Positions 10,860-22,176 of a DNA stretch of 64,000 bases are shown here, in pieces. The notes beneath the pieces are model-generated. The model ran no database searches, was not told where the DNA came from, and saw only the letters and a program-made list of their open reading frames with translations. The position numbers and the translations under genes are program-made. The DNA lies in NCBI GenBank assembly GCA_029962745.1, contig CM057161.1:4536611-4600610 (forward strand), given 5' to 3'. This DNA comes from Echinometra lucunter (Eukaryota > Echinodermata > Echinoidea > Camarodonta > Echinometridae). Position 1 is the first letter of the stretch, and each line of letters starts with the position of its first letter.

Positions 10860-12110
10860 TAATACCCTAAAGGAGGGAGGGAAACTTTAACATCTCCAAG
10901 TTCTATACCCCAGAAATTTGCGTATTGCATGGTTACTGTAGCGGCAAGTGTATTAAAGTTTAGTAATGCCCTCACAGAGGCAGGGTAAAAGGGGGGTAAC
11001 AAGCAAACAACTTTGTTTGTAAGTCAAGTTCATTGTTATGTAAGTCAGCACAAACCTCTTTGTTTGTGCTAACCCAAGTGGATGATGTTATATCACAAGG
11101 GTGAGGCGCAACCTAGAGAACAAAGAGAGTAGAATCAGAACCTGAAGTATACTCAAAGAATCCAGTCAAGATGGTTTTGATGAAAGGGAATAAACAGTCA
11201 AGAAGTTAAGCTGTTGTTCAAGAGTCATCAATTCAGAGTGTTTGAACTCAAGCAATTTGACATTTCACCTGTAGTCAGATTAAGAAGCTACAGTTACACT
11301 GTGGTACATACGGTCATGTACAACCTATTCAAGGTTTACCATACATTACATGCCTGATGCTGCAAAATTAACCCTTTTTATGCATTTTTATGTACGCTGA
11401 AGATAAACAGACATACACCCCCCCCCCCTGTCTGTGCACCCACTAGAAAGTCAACGACAGTATGCAGCGGGGGCAGGGGGAGCAATTGCCCCCCCCCCCC
11501 TCCTGAAATTCTGAGGACTAATTTTTTACTGAAAATTTTCCAAAATTTCACCAAAAGTGTGCACCAAAGTCAATTTCAATTTTGCAAATGCAAAAATGCC
11601 CTTGTGACAAGCTCAGTCACTTTGCTCCCTTATTTGCTTGTTTCTTCGAACATTTTAGGTATTCATCGCCCCCCCCCCCCCCCCACCCGGCCCCAGGAAA
11701 AAATTTCTGTGTACGGCCCTGCTTGAAACTATTTCTCTTTTTATTTCACATTATGACTCCTGAAAGGGAAATTTAATATGAACTGAGCAACACAGAGCTT
11801 AATCCAAACTATTAGATGGTTTCAATTTTGATAACATGAGTTTTGACAATGCAAACAGCTGTGACTGACTCTGACTACCAGTACTCAAAATATGGAAAAT
11901 AAGAATAAACCCCTTTTTTAATGTATTTTATGTATATATTGAATCCTGTCAATTATGTAAACATGTGATTCTGTTGATTTTCTTTAATAAAACATTCCGG
12001 GTAAAACATACAAAAAAAATATGGAAAATATGGATTGCTCCTTGTCAGCCAGGCCATTATTGTAGATAGAGGTCTGGAAACAAAGACTATGTAGTGCAAA
12101 TAAACTGTAT
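10860..12110. other. Non-coding stretch with C-run repeats
   Basis: No supported gene. C/G runs at 11405-11420, 11460-11515 and 11670-11690 mark degenerate repeat ends (TGTGTACGGCCCTGCTT near 11708-11724). The rest is AT-rich unique sequence. Confidence 0.4.
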
Positions 12111-12124
12111 GAAGATCGACCCTG

Positions 12125-12395
12125 CCCAAGGTTCCATCCTCCGAGATTAGCGCGGGCCCGCGCCACTAGCCAGGCTAGGCGCAAGGGCCGCCAGAGATAG
12201 CGGCGGGCGGCGCGGCGGAGCCGCGACTAAGTGCAGGATTACGAGCTGATGTACTTGACTAGCCGGTGATAACGGTGCATGCTCCGGATCGGAGAGAAGC
12301 TATATTCTAATCGATAATTAGCTGCATTGTAAGTGCAGTCATTGCAGTCATACCGAAAGCCGTTTATTTGTGGTGGTAGGCGTACGCGGTAAGTG
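12125..12395 (+). promoter_or_regulatory. CpG-dense spot, possible promoter/first exon ending at a GTAAGT site
   Basis: 12140-12235 is very GC- and CpG-rich (GCGCGGGCCCGCGCC, GCGGCGGGCGGCGCGGCGGA) in AT-rich surroundings. Plus-strand GGCGTACGCGGTAAGTGTTC gives a good 5' splice site at about 12390. It could be a CpG-rich promoter for a plus-strand transcript or the undetected first exon region of PGAP2 on the minus strand. No ORF supports either. Confidence 0.3.
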
Positions 12396-12714
12396 TTCTT
12401 CTTGAACACACCTGTTGAAGTTGAATCGTTGTGTCTTGTGAGTTAACCCCGGGAGTTTGAGCGAGATGAGTTGAAGGGAGTGAGGACAAATCTCACTTCA
12501 TCAAGATTCAAGTTCATATAGACCCTCTATACAGATCTGTAGCAATAGCATCAGAAGACAGAACTGGCACTAGATGCAAGGTAGTTTTATATCCTATTCC
12601 TAGTAATTATACATGCAGGAGATACAAAAGATTTAAAACAGTTGATGAGGCTTAGCCTTGTTCACTGATCTCTATCCTGCGGGCATGCTGGAGGATGGAG
12701 ATTTTGTATTGTAG

Positions 12715-13300
12715 GATGGGGGTTTGGGTGTCCGGACACTCAGGTAACAAAAATGAAGCCTTCTTATTTTGTCTTTGGATTAAACATAACCTATGCATTG
12801 ATTTGTGCTAATCATCATCAATATTTGTTCTCTGTAATATTGTCTAACATTTTGTGCTAAAAGTACATTTAAGAGATTTGCTTGTGAACTTTTTCAATTG
12901 GCTGGTTAAAATCAACTGTCCGGATACACAACCTGTCCAGATACCCAACAACTGGGTATAATGAAGCTGAAAACCCCTGAGCATGCCGAGTGTGGGAAAC
13001 CCCCTCAATTATTATTATTTTTTTTTGTGCATGTGTAGAATGGGGATTCCAGACGAAGGCAGAATGAAGCCTTCTCCTTTGTCTTTGGATTCAACAAAAA
13101 CTCTTCATCAAATAATACTAATCATCATCAATATTTGTTCTCTGTAGTATACTATTGTCTAACACAAGTGTTAGAAAATTTAAGAAATACACTATTGCTT
13201 GAAACTTCTTTATATGGCAGTTTTAAATTGACTTTCCGGATACACATCCTGCCCGTGGACACACAAGATCTGCATGGGTATACCGACCAATTACTGTAAA
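12715..13300. repeat. Direct duplication, ~320-bp period
   Basis: AATGAAGCCTTCT, GTCTTTGGATT, AATCATCATCAATATTTGTT and CCGGATACACA occur in the same order at about 12752-12935 and 13063-13235. Confidence 0.75.
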
Positions 13301-13500
13301 AGTTAATTTTTAGTGCTCGGCCGAGTTAAACATAATCACGCATTTTTAATTTCACGGACTGTTAGGATTTCTGTATTCATGTGCAAGATAACATATTTCA
13401 CGTAGTTTTATTTTCTTGCAACTGTCGTGCCGCGCTAAATGTGCGAAAATATCCACACTGTGAAATATTCCATGTTTACACTAATAGAATAATGGGATAT

Positions 13501-14000
13501 NNNNNNNNNNNNNNNNNNNNNNNNNNNNNNNNNNNNNNNNNNNNNNNNNNNNNNNNNNNNNNNNNNNNNNNNNNNNNNNNNNNNNNNNNNNNNNNNNNNN
13601 NNNNNNNNNNNNNNNNNNNNNNNNNNNNNNNNNNNNNNNNNNNNNNNNNNNNNNNNNNNNNNNNNNNNNNNNNNNNNNNNNNNNNNNNNNNNNNNNNNNN
13701 NNNNNNNNNNNNNNNNNNNNNNNNNNNNNNNNNNNNNNNNNNNNNNNNNNNNNNNNNNNNNNNNNNNNNNNNNNNNNNNNNNNNNNNNNNNNNNNNNNNN
13801 NNNNNNNNNNNNNNNNNNNNNNNNNNNNNNNNNNNNNNNNNNNNNNNNNNNNNNNNNNNNNNNNNNNNNNNNNNNNNNNNNNNNNNNNNNNNNNNNNNNN
13901 NNNNNNNNNNNNNNNNNNNNNNNNNNNNNNNNNNNNNNNNNNNNNNNNNNNNNNNNNNNNNNNNNNNNNNNNNNNNNNNNNNNNNNNNNNNNNNNNNNNN
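13501..14000. other. Assembly gap, 500 N
   Basis: Exactly 500 undetermined bases, the conventional filler for a gap of unknown size. Repeats on both sides (12715-13300, 14001-14640) are a likely reason for the break. Confidence 0.99.
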
Positions 14001-14640
14001 CGTCCTTTGCATTGTTTTCTGTGCAGGGAATATCCTGTATTCCTGTCTATATGTGATGTCTGAAATAGGGGTAGATTCTAATAAGAATTAAAGGCATTGG
14101 TTAACATTGTTATGATTTAAAAACATCTTGTTTTGTTACTTGAAAATGGTTATGAAAGGTTATATCATGTATGAAAAGAAAACTTGCCCCCATTGCTGTT
14201 CGCTTGCAGTAACGTTTCTTGTATAAGGAGGATTTAAATTCATACATTTTTAACATTGTTATTTTAACATTGTAATGATTTTTAAAAATCTTGTTTTGTT
14301 ACTTGAAAATGGTTGTGAAAGGTTATATCATGTATGAAAAGAAAACTTGCCCCCATTGCTGTTTGCTTGCAGTAACATTTCTTGTATAAGAAGGAGGATT
14401 TAAATTTTAAATGTATGAATAACACAGTTGTAGGTAAGGATATTTTGAGAAAAGAAAAAGTTTGATGTGATAGAGGGAGTCGTCCTTTGCCTCGTTTTCT
14501 GTGCAGGGAATATCCTGTATTCCCGTCTATATGTGATGTATGAAGTAGGGGTAGATTCTAAATAAGAATTAAAGACATTGGTTAACATTGTTATGATTTT
14601 TAAAATATCTTGTTTTGTTGCTTGAAAATGGGATAAACAT
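14001..14640. repeat. Interleaved tandem duplication next to the gap
   Basis: 14001-14160 recurs at 14481-14635 (TTTTCTGTGCAGGGAATATC, GGGGTAGATTCTAA). 14101-14240 recurs at 14275-14402 (AAACTTGCCCCCATTGCTGT). Both long copies contain an acceptor-like TTTTCTGTGCAGG, but the sequence after it stays open for only a dozen codons. Confidence 0.8.
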
Positions 14641-14804
14641 ATGGGTTATAGTGTAAAAATACCATTCTGAAAGTTTCAAAGTATGATATCCACGGGAAGT
14701 ATTTTTAAATATCAAAAATATGAACCAATGTTTGAAAAATATACGAGGGTCGGTTGCACAGAATAGACATAAGGAGTGCACATGCACGTATGACTCACCT
14801 TACC

Positions 14805-14945
14805 GTACTGGGTGTATTGGCGTATCACGCGGCAGGAGGCACATAACAGCATTTTCAAATTCAAGCAAAGTGGTCCTCTTAGTGATTGTCTCGTGAGACG
14901 AAGGATCATAAAATCGCCGTTTGCTTCTAACTTACACTTTTTCAT
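14805..14945 (-). other. Possible untranslated or short coding exon with strong donor
   Basis: On the minus strand an open stretch ends ATACACCCAGTACGGTAAG followed by GTGAGT, a near-perfect 5' splice site. It could be an untranslated first exon of PGAP2, whose start-codon exon needs one upstream. The peptide (47 residues to the donor from the ATG at about 14945) is not recognised. Confidence 0.25.
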
Positions 14946-15427
14946 TCCAAATTATGGTTGGTTTCAGGGTTTTTGAGTACAAATACAAGTACTTATACAC
15001 ATGTTTCATCTTAGTTTGAGAATTTTTTAAGTCAGCTACTCACAAAGTTAGACAATGCCTTTAAGCTCCTACATGTTGTCGTGAGTTACAAGTGACTACT
15101 GTCCAGAGATACATGTACATAAACAGTGCATTTTAGGAAAAAATATTTTTTGAATTTTCATTGAAACTGTATTCACTGAAAAATACCAATATAGATGTGC
15201 ATATGTGGTAAATGTACGAGGGTTCGCAACTTTGTATCAGGGTTTTTGCAGTTGGGATTTTCTAATGTTTTCTTGGTTCTTTATGTACAACTTTTATATA
15301 TTTGTAAATCATATTTGCGTGGCAGATGTTAATGTGTGGTTTACATCACAGGAGTGTTCTCTGACAATGACAATTTTGGTTTTTAGTCACCACAGGACCC
15401 AGATGTTCATATTAATGGATATTATCA

Positions 15428-15665
15428 AGGGTGGGGGGGGGGCAATTTGTAGCTGAGAACCTGCTGAATTGGCCCTAGCCCCTTTTTTTGTGTGTGCTTA
15501 TCAGGGAATGGGGAGGGGTATAATAGATAATACACACCTGAAAATGCCGAGGACCTTTTTTTTTTTTTTTTTTTTGCGTGTCAGCAAATATTTTGTGTAA
15601 AACAGACACCTGAAAAAGCCAATTTCACCCCCCCCCCTTTTGAAAATTTCTGGATCTGGCCTTGA
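15428..15665. mobile_element. G/C-run repeat ('GACACCTGAAAAAGCC' family)
   Basis: A G run, then TTTTTGCGTGTCAGCAAATA, ACAGACACCTGAAAAAGCC, a C run, and TGGATCTGGCCTTGAG. The same string order occurs at 38965-39225, and loosely at 44850-45010. Confidence 0.55.
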
Positions 15666-16306
15666 GTATTATTAGTATAGTATTACACTGAGGCATGTGC
15701 CTTTCCCATTGGACTAGAGTTATAAGAGAGATGGACCATTCATGAATGATTGAGTTTGCTAGATTTTTCCTTACGGGTCAGGATGTCAATATTTTTTGAT
15801 GTTATCTACAAGCAGCTGAATGATTGAAATGTTTGACATAATGACCACAAGATTTATTGTTAATTGTCTGCACTGAAAATTTCTGTAGCTTGATGTAAAA
15901 TTTGTGAATTTGTGAATATTGATTTATAGCATAAGCACATTTCTGCATTATTATTCTGTTACCATATTTTCAACCATGTGGAAACATATATATATATATT
16001 GCCTTTTTAGCCTGGTTATGAGGAATGTAGTTCTTATTTGTACAAAAAAGGTGCACATTTAATTTGCTGTACAGGCATGCATGCACTTGAATCATATGAT
16101 ATGCAAAAAAGAAAAAAAAAATCTTTTTACAATGGTAATATATGCAACTGTCAAGCAGTATCATAAGAAAAGAAGAAAAAGAAAGTGCTGTCTATATGGT
16201 GTCTGGTCCCTCCCTATATACACAGCATGTCATGATAAATAGATCTCTTTGTATACCTGCAAAAGAAAGGAGCAATTGTTCTATGAATGTTTAATAAACT
16301 CTGTAG

Positions 16307-16560
16307 TGGAGGTGTTGTGGAAAAGTTGGTAAGACCAAGAGCATGCACCCTTAATTAATCAAAGAGTATGAGTTTGATTCCCACTGATGCCTGGCTCCTT
16401 ATGTCCTTCAGCAAGACATTTAATCCACCTTTGCTGCACTCTACCCAGGTTTATAAATGGGTACCTAGCACTGCTGGGATAATGATAATAATGATAATGG
16501 TAATATATTGTAAGCGCCTTTAGCACCCCTTAAGGTGTTAAGCAGTATAATAAGATATCT
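16307..16560 (+). mobile_element. tRNA-derived SINE
   Basis: GTTGGTAAGACCAAGAGCA then GAGTTTGATTCCCAC resemble degenerate A and B boxes. They are followed by TCCTTCAGCAAGACATTTAA, CTGCACTCTACCCAGG, AAATGGGTACCTAGCA and TGTAAGCGCCTTTAGCACCC, a common SINE body in marine invertebrates, and an (ATAATG)n stretch. Confidence 0.7.
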
Positions 16561-17637
16561 TCATTAATATCATTATTGTATCTTTCACTATCGCCATATT
16601 GCAGATTAATGATAAGTTATCGACTATGACTAGCTTAATGTACTACATGTATTTTATGGTCATGATACTTGTAATAGGAGTGTAACAAATGAAGACCACT
16701 TTAAAGGTATTCAAATTTAAAACAAGGAAAGTTGAAGAGTTTCATAATGTTAGGGGTTATTCACTTCAAATATATTGTAATGAATAATGAATACACAAAT
16801 TTAATACATGTTTTTTCTTGTCTTGGCAATTTTGGTGGTATTTTGTATCTTTTTTATATGCCTCATTGTTAATTTCCTTAAATTTATCAACCATCATTTC
16901 ATTTAACTGAAATTTAGTTACATCTTGAACAATATCCTTTCTGTTGTTGAAATTATTTATATGTACACGTGGTACTGACATCCAAAATAATTTGAAAAGG
17001 ATTAAGTCAATTTTATATTTTACACAACTGTTTTTAGTCAAGGAAGAGGGTCGTGTGTATATAGGTTTATCCTGCGTAAGATGTAAGATGTGATAGTATT
17101 AATATAAGGTGTGGTATTCTGAAAACATATTAGTGAAAGTTATCTAATAATTGTCATAATGAATTGAAGTTGTGCACACTAAATGTATATGATGTATAAG
17201 CTGTGAAGCTTTTATGCAGTCAGTGTATATGTATGTCCTAATTTTGAATTTAAGAAGAGATGCCCAAAAGATGACTTATATGTAGCTCTTCAGAATACAA
17301 GCCCTCATCAGGATTATTGCTAATTTATGATTAACATGAAGAGTATTTTGTACCACACACTGCTTTGCAGCATTCCCGTCACATCATACTCAAGACACTT
17401 CATAGGAAAATTTGTTTCATAAAAGAGGGTGTTATGCATTTGCTTGGGTCCTATTTAAGGTATTGTATTGCAAAAGTTTTTCAAATATATGTTGGAAAAT
17501 CAGTCCAGAAATGTTTTGGGAAGCAGTAATTTATAGATAAAGGCATTGTTGGGGAATTTGTCTTATTACTTATGATTATGACTCAGATTTTAGTGGTATT
17601 TCCTAATTGTTGGTACCAGCCTGCATAGAAAATTTGT

Positions 17638-18034
17638 ATAGAGTACCGAAGTGTGACGTCATCAAATTTTGTTTTTTGCATTTGAGCATTTTCATGACTA
17701 TATTCCTGCAGAGCATGATGAAAAACCTCCACACACCAAATTTGACGTGAATCGGTTCACAGTGGCCCAAGGTATGGCCATATGAATGCCTAGATATCCT
17801 CATTGAAATCAGTGTTAATTGGCCTGGTTCATAACTGTTTAGAACCAGGCCAATATACACTGATTTCAATGGGGCTAGGTAGGTATTCATGTGGCCTCAT
17901 ATCGGGTCCCCATGAGCCGATTCCCATAAAATTTGGGCTGTGTATGTTTTTCATCATGCTCCATCGAGACATGGTATCCAAAATTCTGAAATTCCAAAAA
18001 AGTTTTTTGTGACGTCATCGCTTCGGTGCTCTAT
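17638..18034. mobile_element. Foldback MITE, ATAGAGTACCGAAG ends
   Basis: The end AT.GAG.ACCGAAG.G..TGACGTCA appears in inverted form at both sides, and the arms stay complementary to the centre (AACCAGGCCAATATACACTG against CAGTGTTAATTGGCCTGGTT). Confidence 0.8.
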
Positions 18035-18954
18035 TGGAAATCACAGATTTTCCTCCTTTTTCAGTGTTTAACAACCCATTGTTAAAAAGGTCAATTTTTT
18101 TTAAAACCCCTTTCTAAGACAGAATGGTAGATGAATTCACTTTCTTTTTGACCTTTTCATATTATAGATATTATGTGTGATGCAAGTCATCACTCTTTTG
18201 TTTTACAAGGTTATGTAAATTGTGTTTTATTATTTAGTTTATTTCTTGCAGGGTCTTGTCGTTAGTGAGTCAATTAAATCTATTATGCATGAGTAACTGT
18301 ATACGCAATTGTATCAATGAGATGTATATTTTGTTGAGAATGGAAAGTGCCATATCATAATTCATTGAAAATGAAGCAAATTTTCAGGTATTCATGTGCA
18401 AGCATTCCCCTTCAGCCTTTCAATCCAAAAAAGTGGAACAATGCTTTTATTTCCAAATCATTCTGCTTTATCATTGCAATGTTAGATTCCAGTCTTGTAT
18501 TAGGCCTGTAATTCAAGGGTCAATTATTCCATGCAATTTAATGCACTTTATGCATACAGTGTACACGTTTCTAAATCTATCTCATGACAATGTTGCTTTT
18601 GATTGTATATATTCTGTATTAATCACATTGTGCCCGTACCGGTATAGTATTTTAATGGGATGGAACTTGCTTGTGCTGTGGGAAGTGGTGGATTGAAGTG
18701 AATTCCTTCAATATTTTTTTTATCAGTAATTGTATTTGATTGTATGTGTGCTGTATTGTTTTGGCATTTTGGCAAATATTTTGAGGTACTTTTGAGTTTA
18801 TATATACATGTATGTGTGCAAATCTTGCTATGTTATGGTGTATATTGTGGTACATGTATGGAACTAATATTCATCATGGTACGCTAATAAAGCCTCTTGG
18901 AAAAATATGTGTACATTGATGTCCCAAATATGATAATTGGTTTCTCCCGCATCT

Positions 18955-19240
18955 TACTCGCTCCCCGTCCCCTTTCTCAGTAATCTTTCATTTTGTGACC
19001 CCACCCTCCCCCTCCGCCCTCCTTTTCCTTTTCTTTCACTTACCCCCACCCCTACTTCACTCCCTCCCTCAATTCTCTTTACTCTCCCTCTCTCCCCCTC
19101 TTCTCCATTGTAGTTTTACCTACCCACCCCCTCTCATTCATTCTCTCTCTACCTCTCTTTTAATTTTTGTTTCACTCTATCCTCTTCTCTCTTTCTCACA
19201 CCACCCTCTCTCTTGCTCTCTCAATTCTCTTTATTGTCCC
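18955..19240. repeat. Pyrimidine-rich low-complexity tract
   Basis: CTCCCT/CTCTCT-rich sequence; the Ser/Leu/Pro-rich open frames over it come from composition. Short GT repeats follow at 19280-19305. Confidence 0.7.
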
Positions 19241-19399
19241 CGCTGGCCAAAGTTTGCGAGGGAACTATGAAATAGGCTCCGTGTGTGTGTGGTGTGTGTG
19301 TGTCCATGACTCCGTGTGTGCTCAAAATGATAAATTTTTCTTCTTCTCTTCATTTCTTGGCTGATTTTGATTCTGATTGCTCTGACTGATAAAGATGGG

Positions 19400-20340
19400 T
19401 GACGGCTTCCTAACTTCTACTCAGAGATGTGTAAATAATCTATTGCAAATTTATTCAAAATCACAAAAAAATGCTACTTTATGCACCGCTTAATCTACTG
19501 ATTCACTTGTTTCAGTTTTTTGTTGCGTGCGAAAATAGTATTTTGAGGGGAAAAAAAACACCAACAATGCTGAAGCAAAAAAGATCATGTGTGCCTTCTT
19601 CCAGCAAAATAGGAATGGACCAATTAAATTCTCACAAAGTTAGCACAAACTACGACTCACTATATTTGATCCGTAATTTGGTTAGTAATGCTAAGGATAA
19701 AATAGCTTGGATGCGCACATTTATGTTTGCAAACAATATGCAACACTCCTTGTAGAGTTTAACACAATTTCTAATATGTATTTTTATTACAAAGTTGGAA
19801 GTAGATCACATTAATTTATCCTCCATTTTAATTTACAAAGATAAACGATGCAACACATTTAAAGAAGCCGTTCCTAGCCTTTCATCCCCTAATAAGCCTC
19901 GTGAATATGAAATTATCCTAGACTGGTATTTACAAATCAAAATGGAATTGCAGTGTTAAGTAATATCTTTGTTTCTATAAAACTTCTATACCAGTGAAAT
20001 AAATTCAACAGTATACTATTTGGAATGCACTGAAATTCATATTCTTATAAGATAATTATTATCAAGTAAACAAAATATGTGCTTCAGAATAATTCAGTTT
20101 TCTGAAGTATTTCTGCTTGGAATACTGGAACTGATAACAATCACGCAATTAAATATGTCGGCTGAATCTTTCTAAACAGTGTCCATAATAATTCATCAAA
20201 ATTTAGTAGATGCTTTGAGGGTTACCAGATGATTGTACTTACTTACCTTGAGGAGAAAGATCCTCTGTGATTAAAAAAACATTCAATCTATACACAGTGA
20301 AAATGAAAAAGCAGTATTTCAATCACAACTTCAGCAGAAA
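19400..20340. other. AT-rich intergenic DNA
   Basis: Nothing recognised: no conserved peptide, splice-site pair or repeat with clear ends. Confidence 0.5.
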
Positions 20341-20344
20341 TTAA

Positions 20345-20712
20345 GACTATACGGTCATGGGCAAACCCGGAGAATAGGGAACCAGACGCCTGTGCTGTAT
20401 TCATTTGTGTGCAAGCAAATGTAGCCCAGCAGTAGTGGCAGTGGGGACAATCTGCACAAGATTCAGCGGTGAAAACATTTGTGAGTTTGACAACATTTCT
20501 TGCCAAAATAAAAATCATTTTCATCAAATAATCAGTAATCTGAGAGCCGAGAGGACAATGTGATATGCCAGAATATAATTACCTGACAAAAACATATTTG
20601 AAAGTCATTTTGAATTTGATTATGGACTTGTCTCGGCCGTCTCTGCACTGTATAAATGGCACGCGCGCACGTCTGGTCCCCTATTCTCCGAGTTTGCCCG
20701 GTCATGTATCCC
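20345..20712. mobile_element. Foldback repeat with GGGCAAAC.CGGAGAATAGGG arms
   Basis: GGTCATGGGCAAACCCGGAG on the left is complementary to CTCCGAGTTTGCCCGGTCAT on the right; AATAGGGAACCAGACG and its complement continue inward. One arm of the same sequence occurs at 36790-36835 in NUP54 intron 1. Confidence 0.6.
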
Positions 20713-21378
20713 AGCATTTCCCTGCAAGCCAGAGAAGTATTATAATACCACATATTAGTAGCTACGCATCACATGCAACAATGCCTTGAGCAATACACAT
20801 ACTTATATTTCATTAAATCTCTTCTTTTACATGTCTGATATGCTCTCAGTAATTGCTATGCATTCTATTTTACCTTTTTTTTTTATACCAGAGCTTACCC
20901 CTCCACCAGTTTCCACCAAGCTCTTTGGGGACATTCAAGAGTTACTCCTGTGTACAGTGTTGTCAGTGCGGCACTGGTTGGAACCTTCCACCACTTGAAA
21001 ATTCTGACCGGCACTCAATGCAACATCACACCTGCCCACCCAGCACTAATTTCCCCATTGACAAAGAATAAAATACTATGATTTTGACCTACGAACATAT
21101 GATTTTGGTTTAAGCCAGCAGATTCAATGAAAAAATGTATGTATGCATAAGCAATTTACATGAAAGCCCACAAAGAATTTCCCTTGGCTGAACAGCTGAT
21201 TTACACATGTTCGGGTTTTGAGACAACTCGCCCTTAACTAACTCAACGTCAATTAAATCGGCCCTTGTGTAAGTGTCGGGTGATTAAATTTCCACCACTT
21301 TAAAGTCCCTGGTGACAACCCTGCCTGTGTATTTTTATCTTTTCACTTCTCTGGAAAGACGCAAGTTCATGGCAGAAC

Positions 21379-21384
21379 TTTATT
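21379..21384 (-). terminator. Candidate NUP54 polyadenylation signal
   Basis: TTTATT on the plus strand is AATAAA for NUP54. It would give a 3' UTR of about 700 nt. No stronger site was seen nearer the stop codon. Confidence 0.3.
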
Positions 21385-21729
21385 CTGCACTGTTTCAGAG
21401 TTCCGTAATTCTCTGAAGCAACACAATATTTCCAATACATGATCACATGGCTGTATCTTAAAAAACATGCAAAAGGGCACTCAACTGATAATTCTTGCTG
21501 CAACATAACATCTAAAAATGTTCACCGGTAGACGGTTCAAGGAAGTTCCATGGGGTTCTATGTGGTCCATGAAAAAGGGTCACTGCATGGGGGTTATGCA
21601 TTTTAAGTTCAAAGTTCAAATGCCGCTTCCTCAAATTATATCTCTTAAAAGCGCTTCAAATGAAGTGTAAATGAGGTTCCAAGTACTCCAGAAAATACAA
21701 AAAATGCTATTCCAGACGATGAAGGCAGT

Positions 21730-22068
21730 CCTGGAAATTGCAGCAATTGCTGTAGCCTGTTCCCATTGGATTAGACCTTCAAAATTCAAAGTCCATCATT
21801 ATAATACCTCATACTGGAAATTGCAGCACTTGCTGTAGGTTAGACCTTCAAAATTCAAAGTCCATCATGATTTATAGCTGATACTGGTAGTAAGAGTGAT
21901 CAACTTGTTGCTTCTTCCAACCCTCTCTCAATGAGCTTCAGATCTTCTCAATCTTCTTTGATGATACCCACTAGATTACAGCACTTGCTGTAGCTTGTTC
22001 CCATTGGTTTAGATCTTCAAAATTCAAAGTCCCACCATGATAACCGGTGATACTGGTAATAAGTGTGA
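21730..22068 (-). repeat. Tandem copies of NUP54 last exon end and 3' UTR
   Basis: 21893-21974 repeats the end of exon 13 with a 169-bp offset, including the final codons and the TGA. An extra in-frame TGA replaces a Leu codon. TTCAAAATTCAAAGTCCATC recurs near 21779, 21848 and (with a variant) 22017, so the 3' flank consists of several partial copies. Confidence 0.75.
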
Positions 22069-22176
22069 TCAACTTGTTGCTTCTTCTAACCCTCTCTCAA
22101 TGAGCTTCAGATCTTCCAAGTCTTCTTTGATGACACCCACCAGGTGACTGATGCCTTCTTGCTGCTGCTTCAGATG
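22069..22176 (-). CDS. NUP54: NUP54 exon 13 (stop codon)
   Basis: 108 nt from acceptor CTCTTCAG; HLKQQQEGISHLVGVIKEDL then EDLKLIERGLEEATS and TGA at 22071-22069. It matches the vertebrate C-terminus HLKQQQEGLSHLISIIKDDL. Confidence 0.96.
   Translation of the reverse strand, partial: HLKQQQEGISHLVGVIKEDLEDLKLIERGLEEATS

Larger units (their letters stand above)
15670..18890. other. Long AT-rich, UTR-like sequence
   Basis: Contains a SINE (16307-16560) and a foldback element (17638-18034), with no open frame of note. GCTAATAAAGCCTC near 18880-18893 supplies a plus-strand AATAAA. With the CpG spot at 12.1 kb and acceptor-like sites near 14018, a plus-strand transcript with a long 3' UTR across the gap is possible but unproven. 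Confidence 0.25.

Noticed and set aside
13381..14091. 236-codon frame across the gap
   Set aside because: Most codons are N; the flanking 40 and 25 codons are not convincing.
17603..18012. Similar 70-95-codon frames on opposite strands
   Set aside because: Caused by the inverted-repeat arms of the foldback element; no start/stop or splice support.
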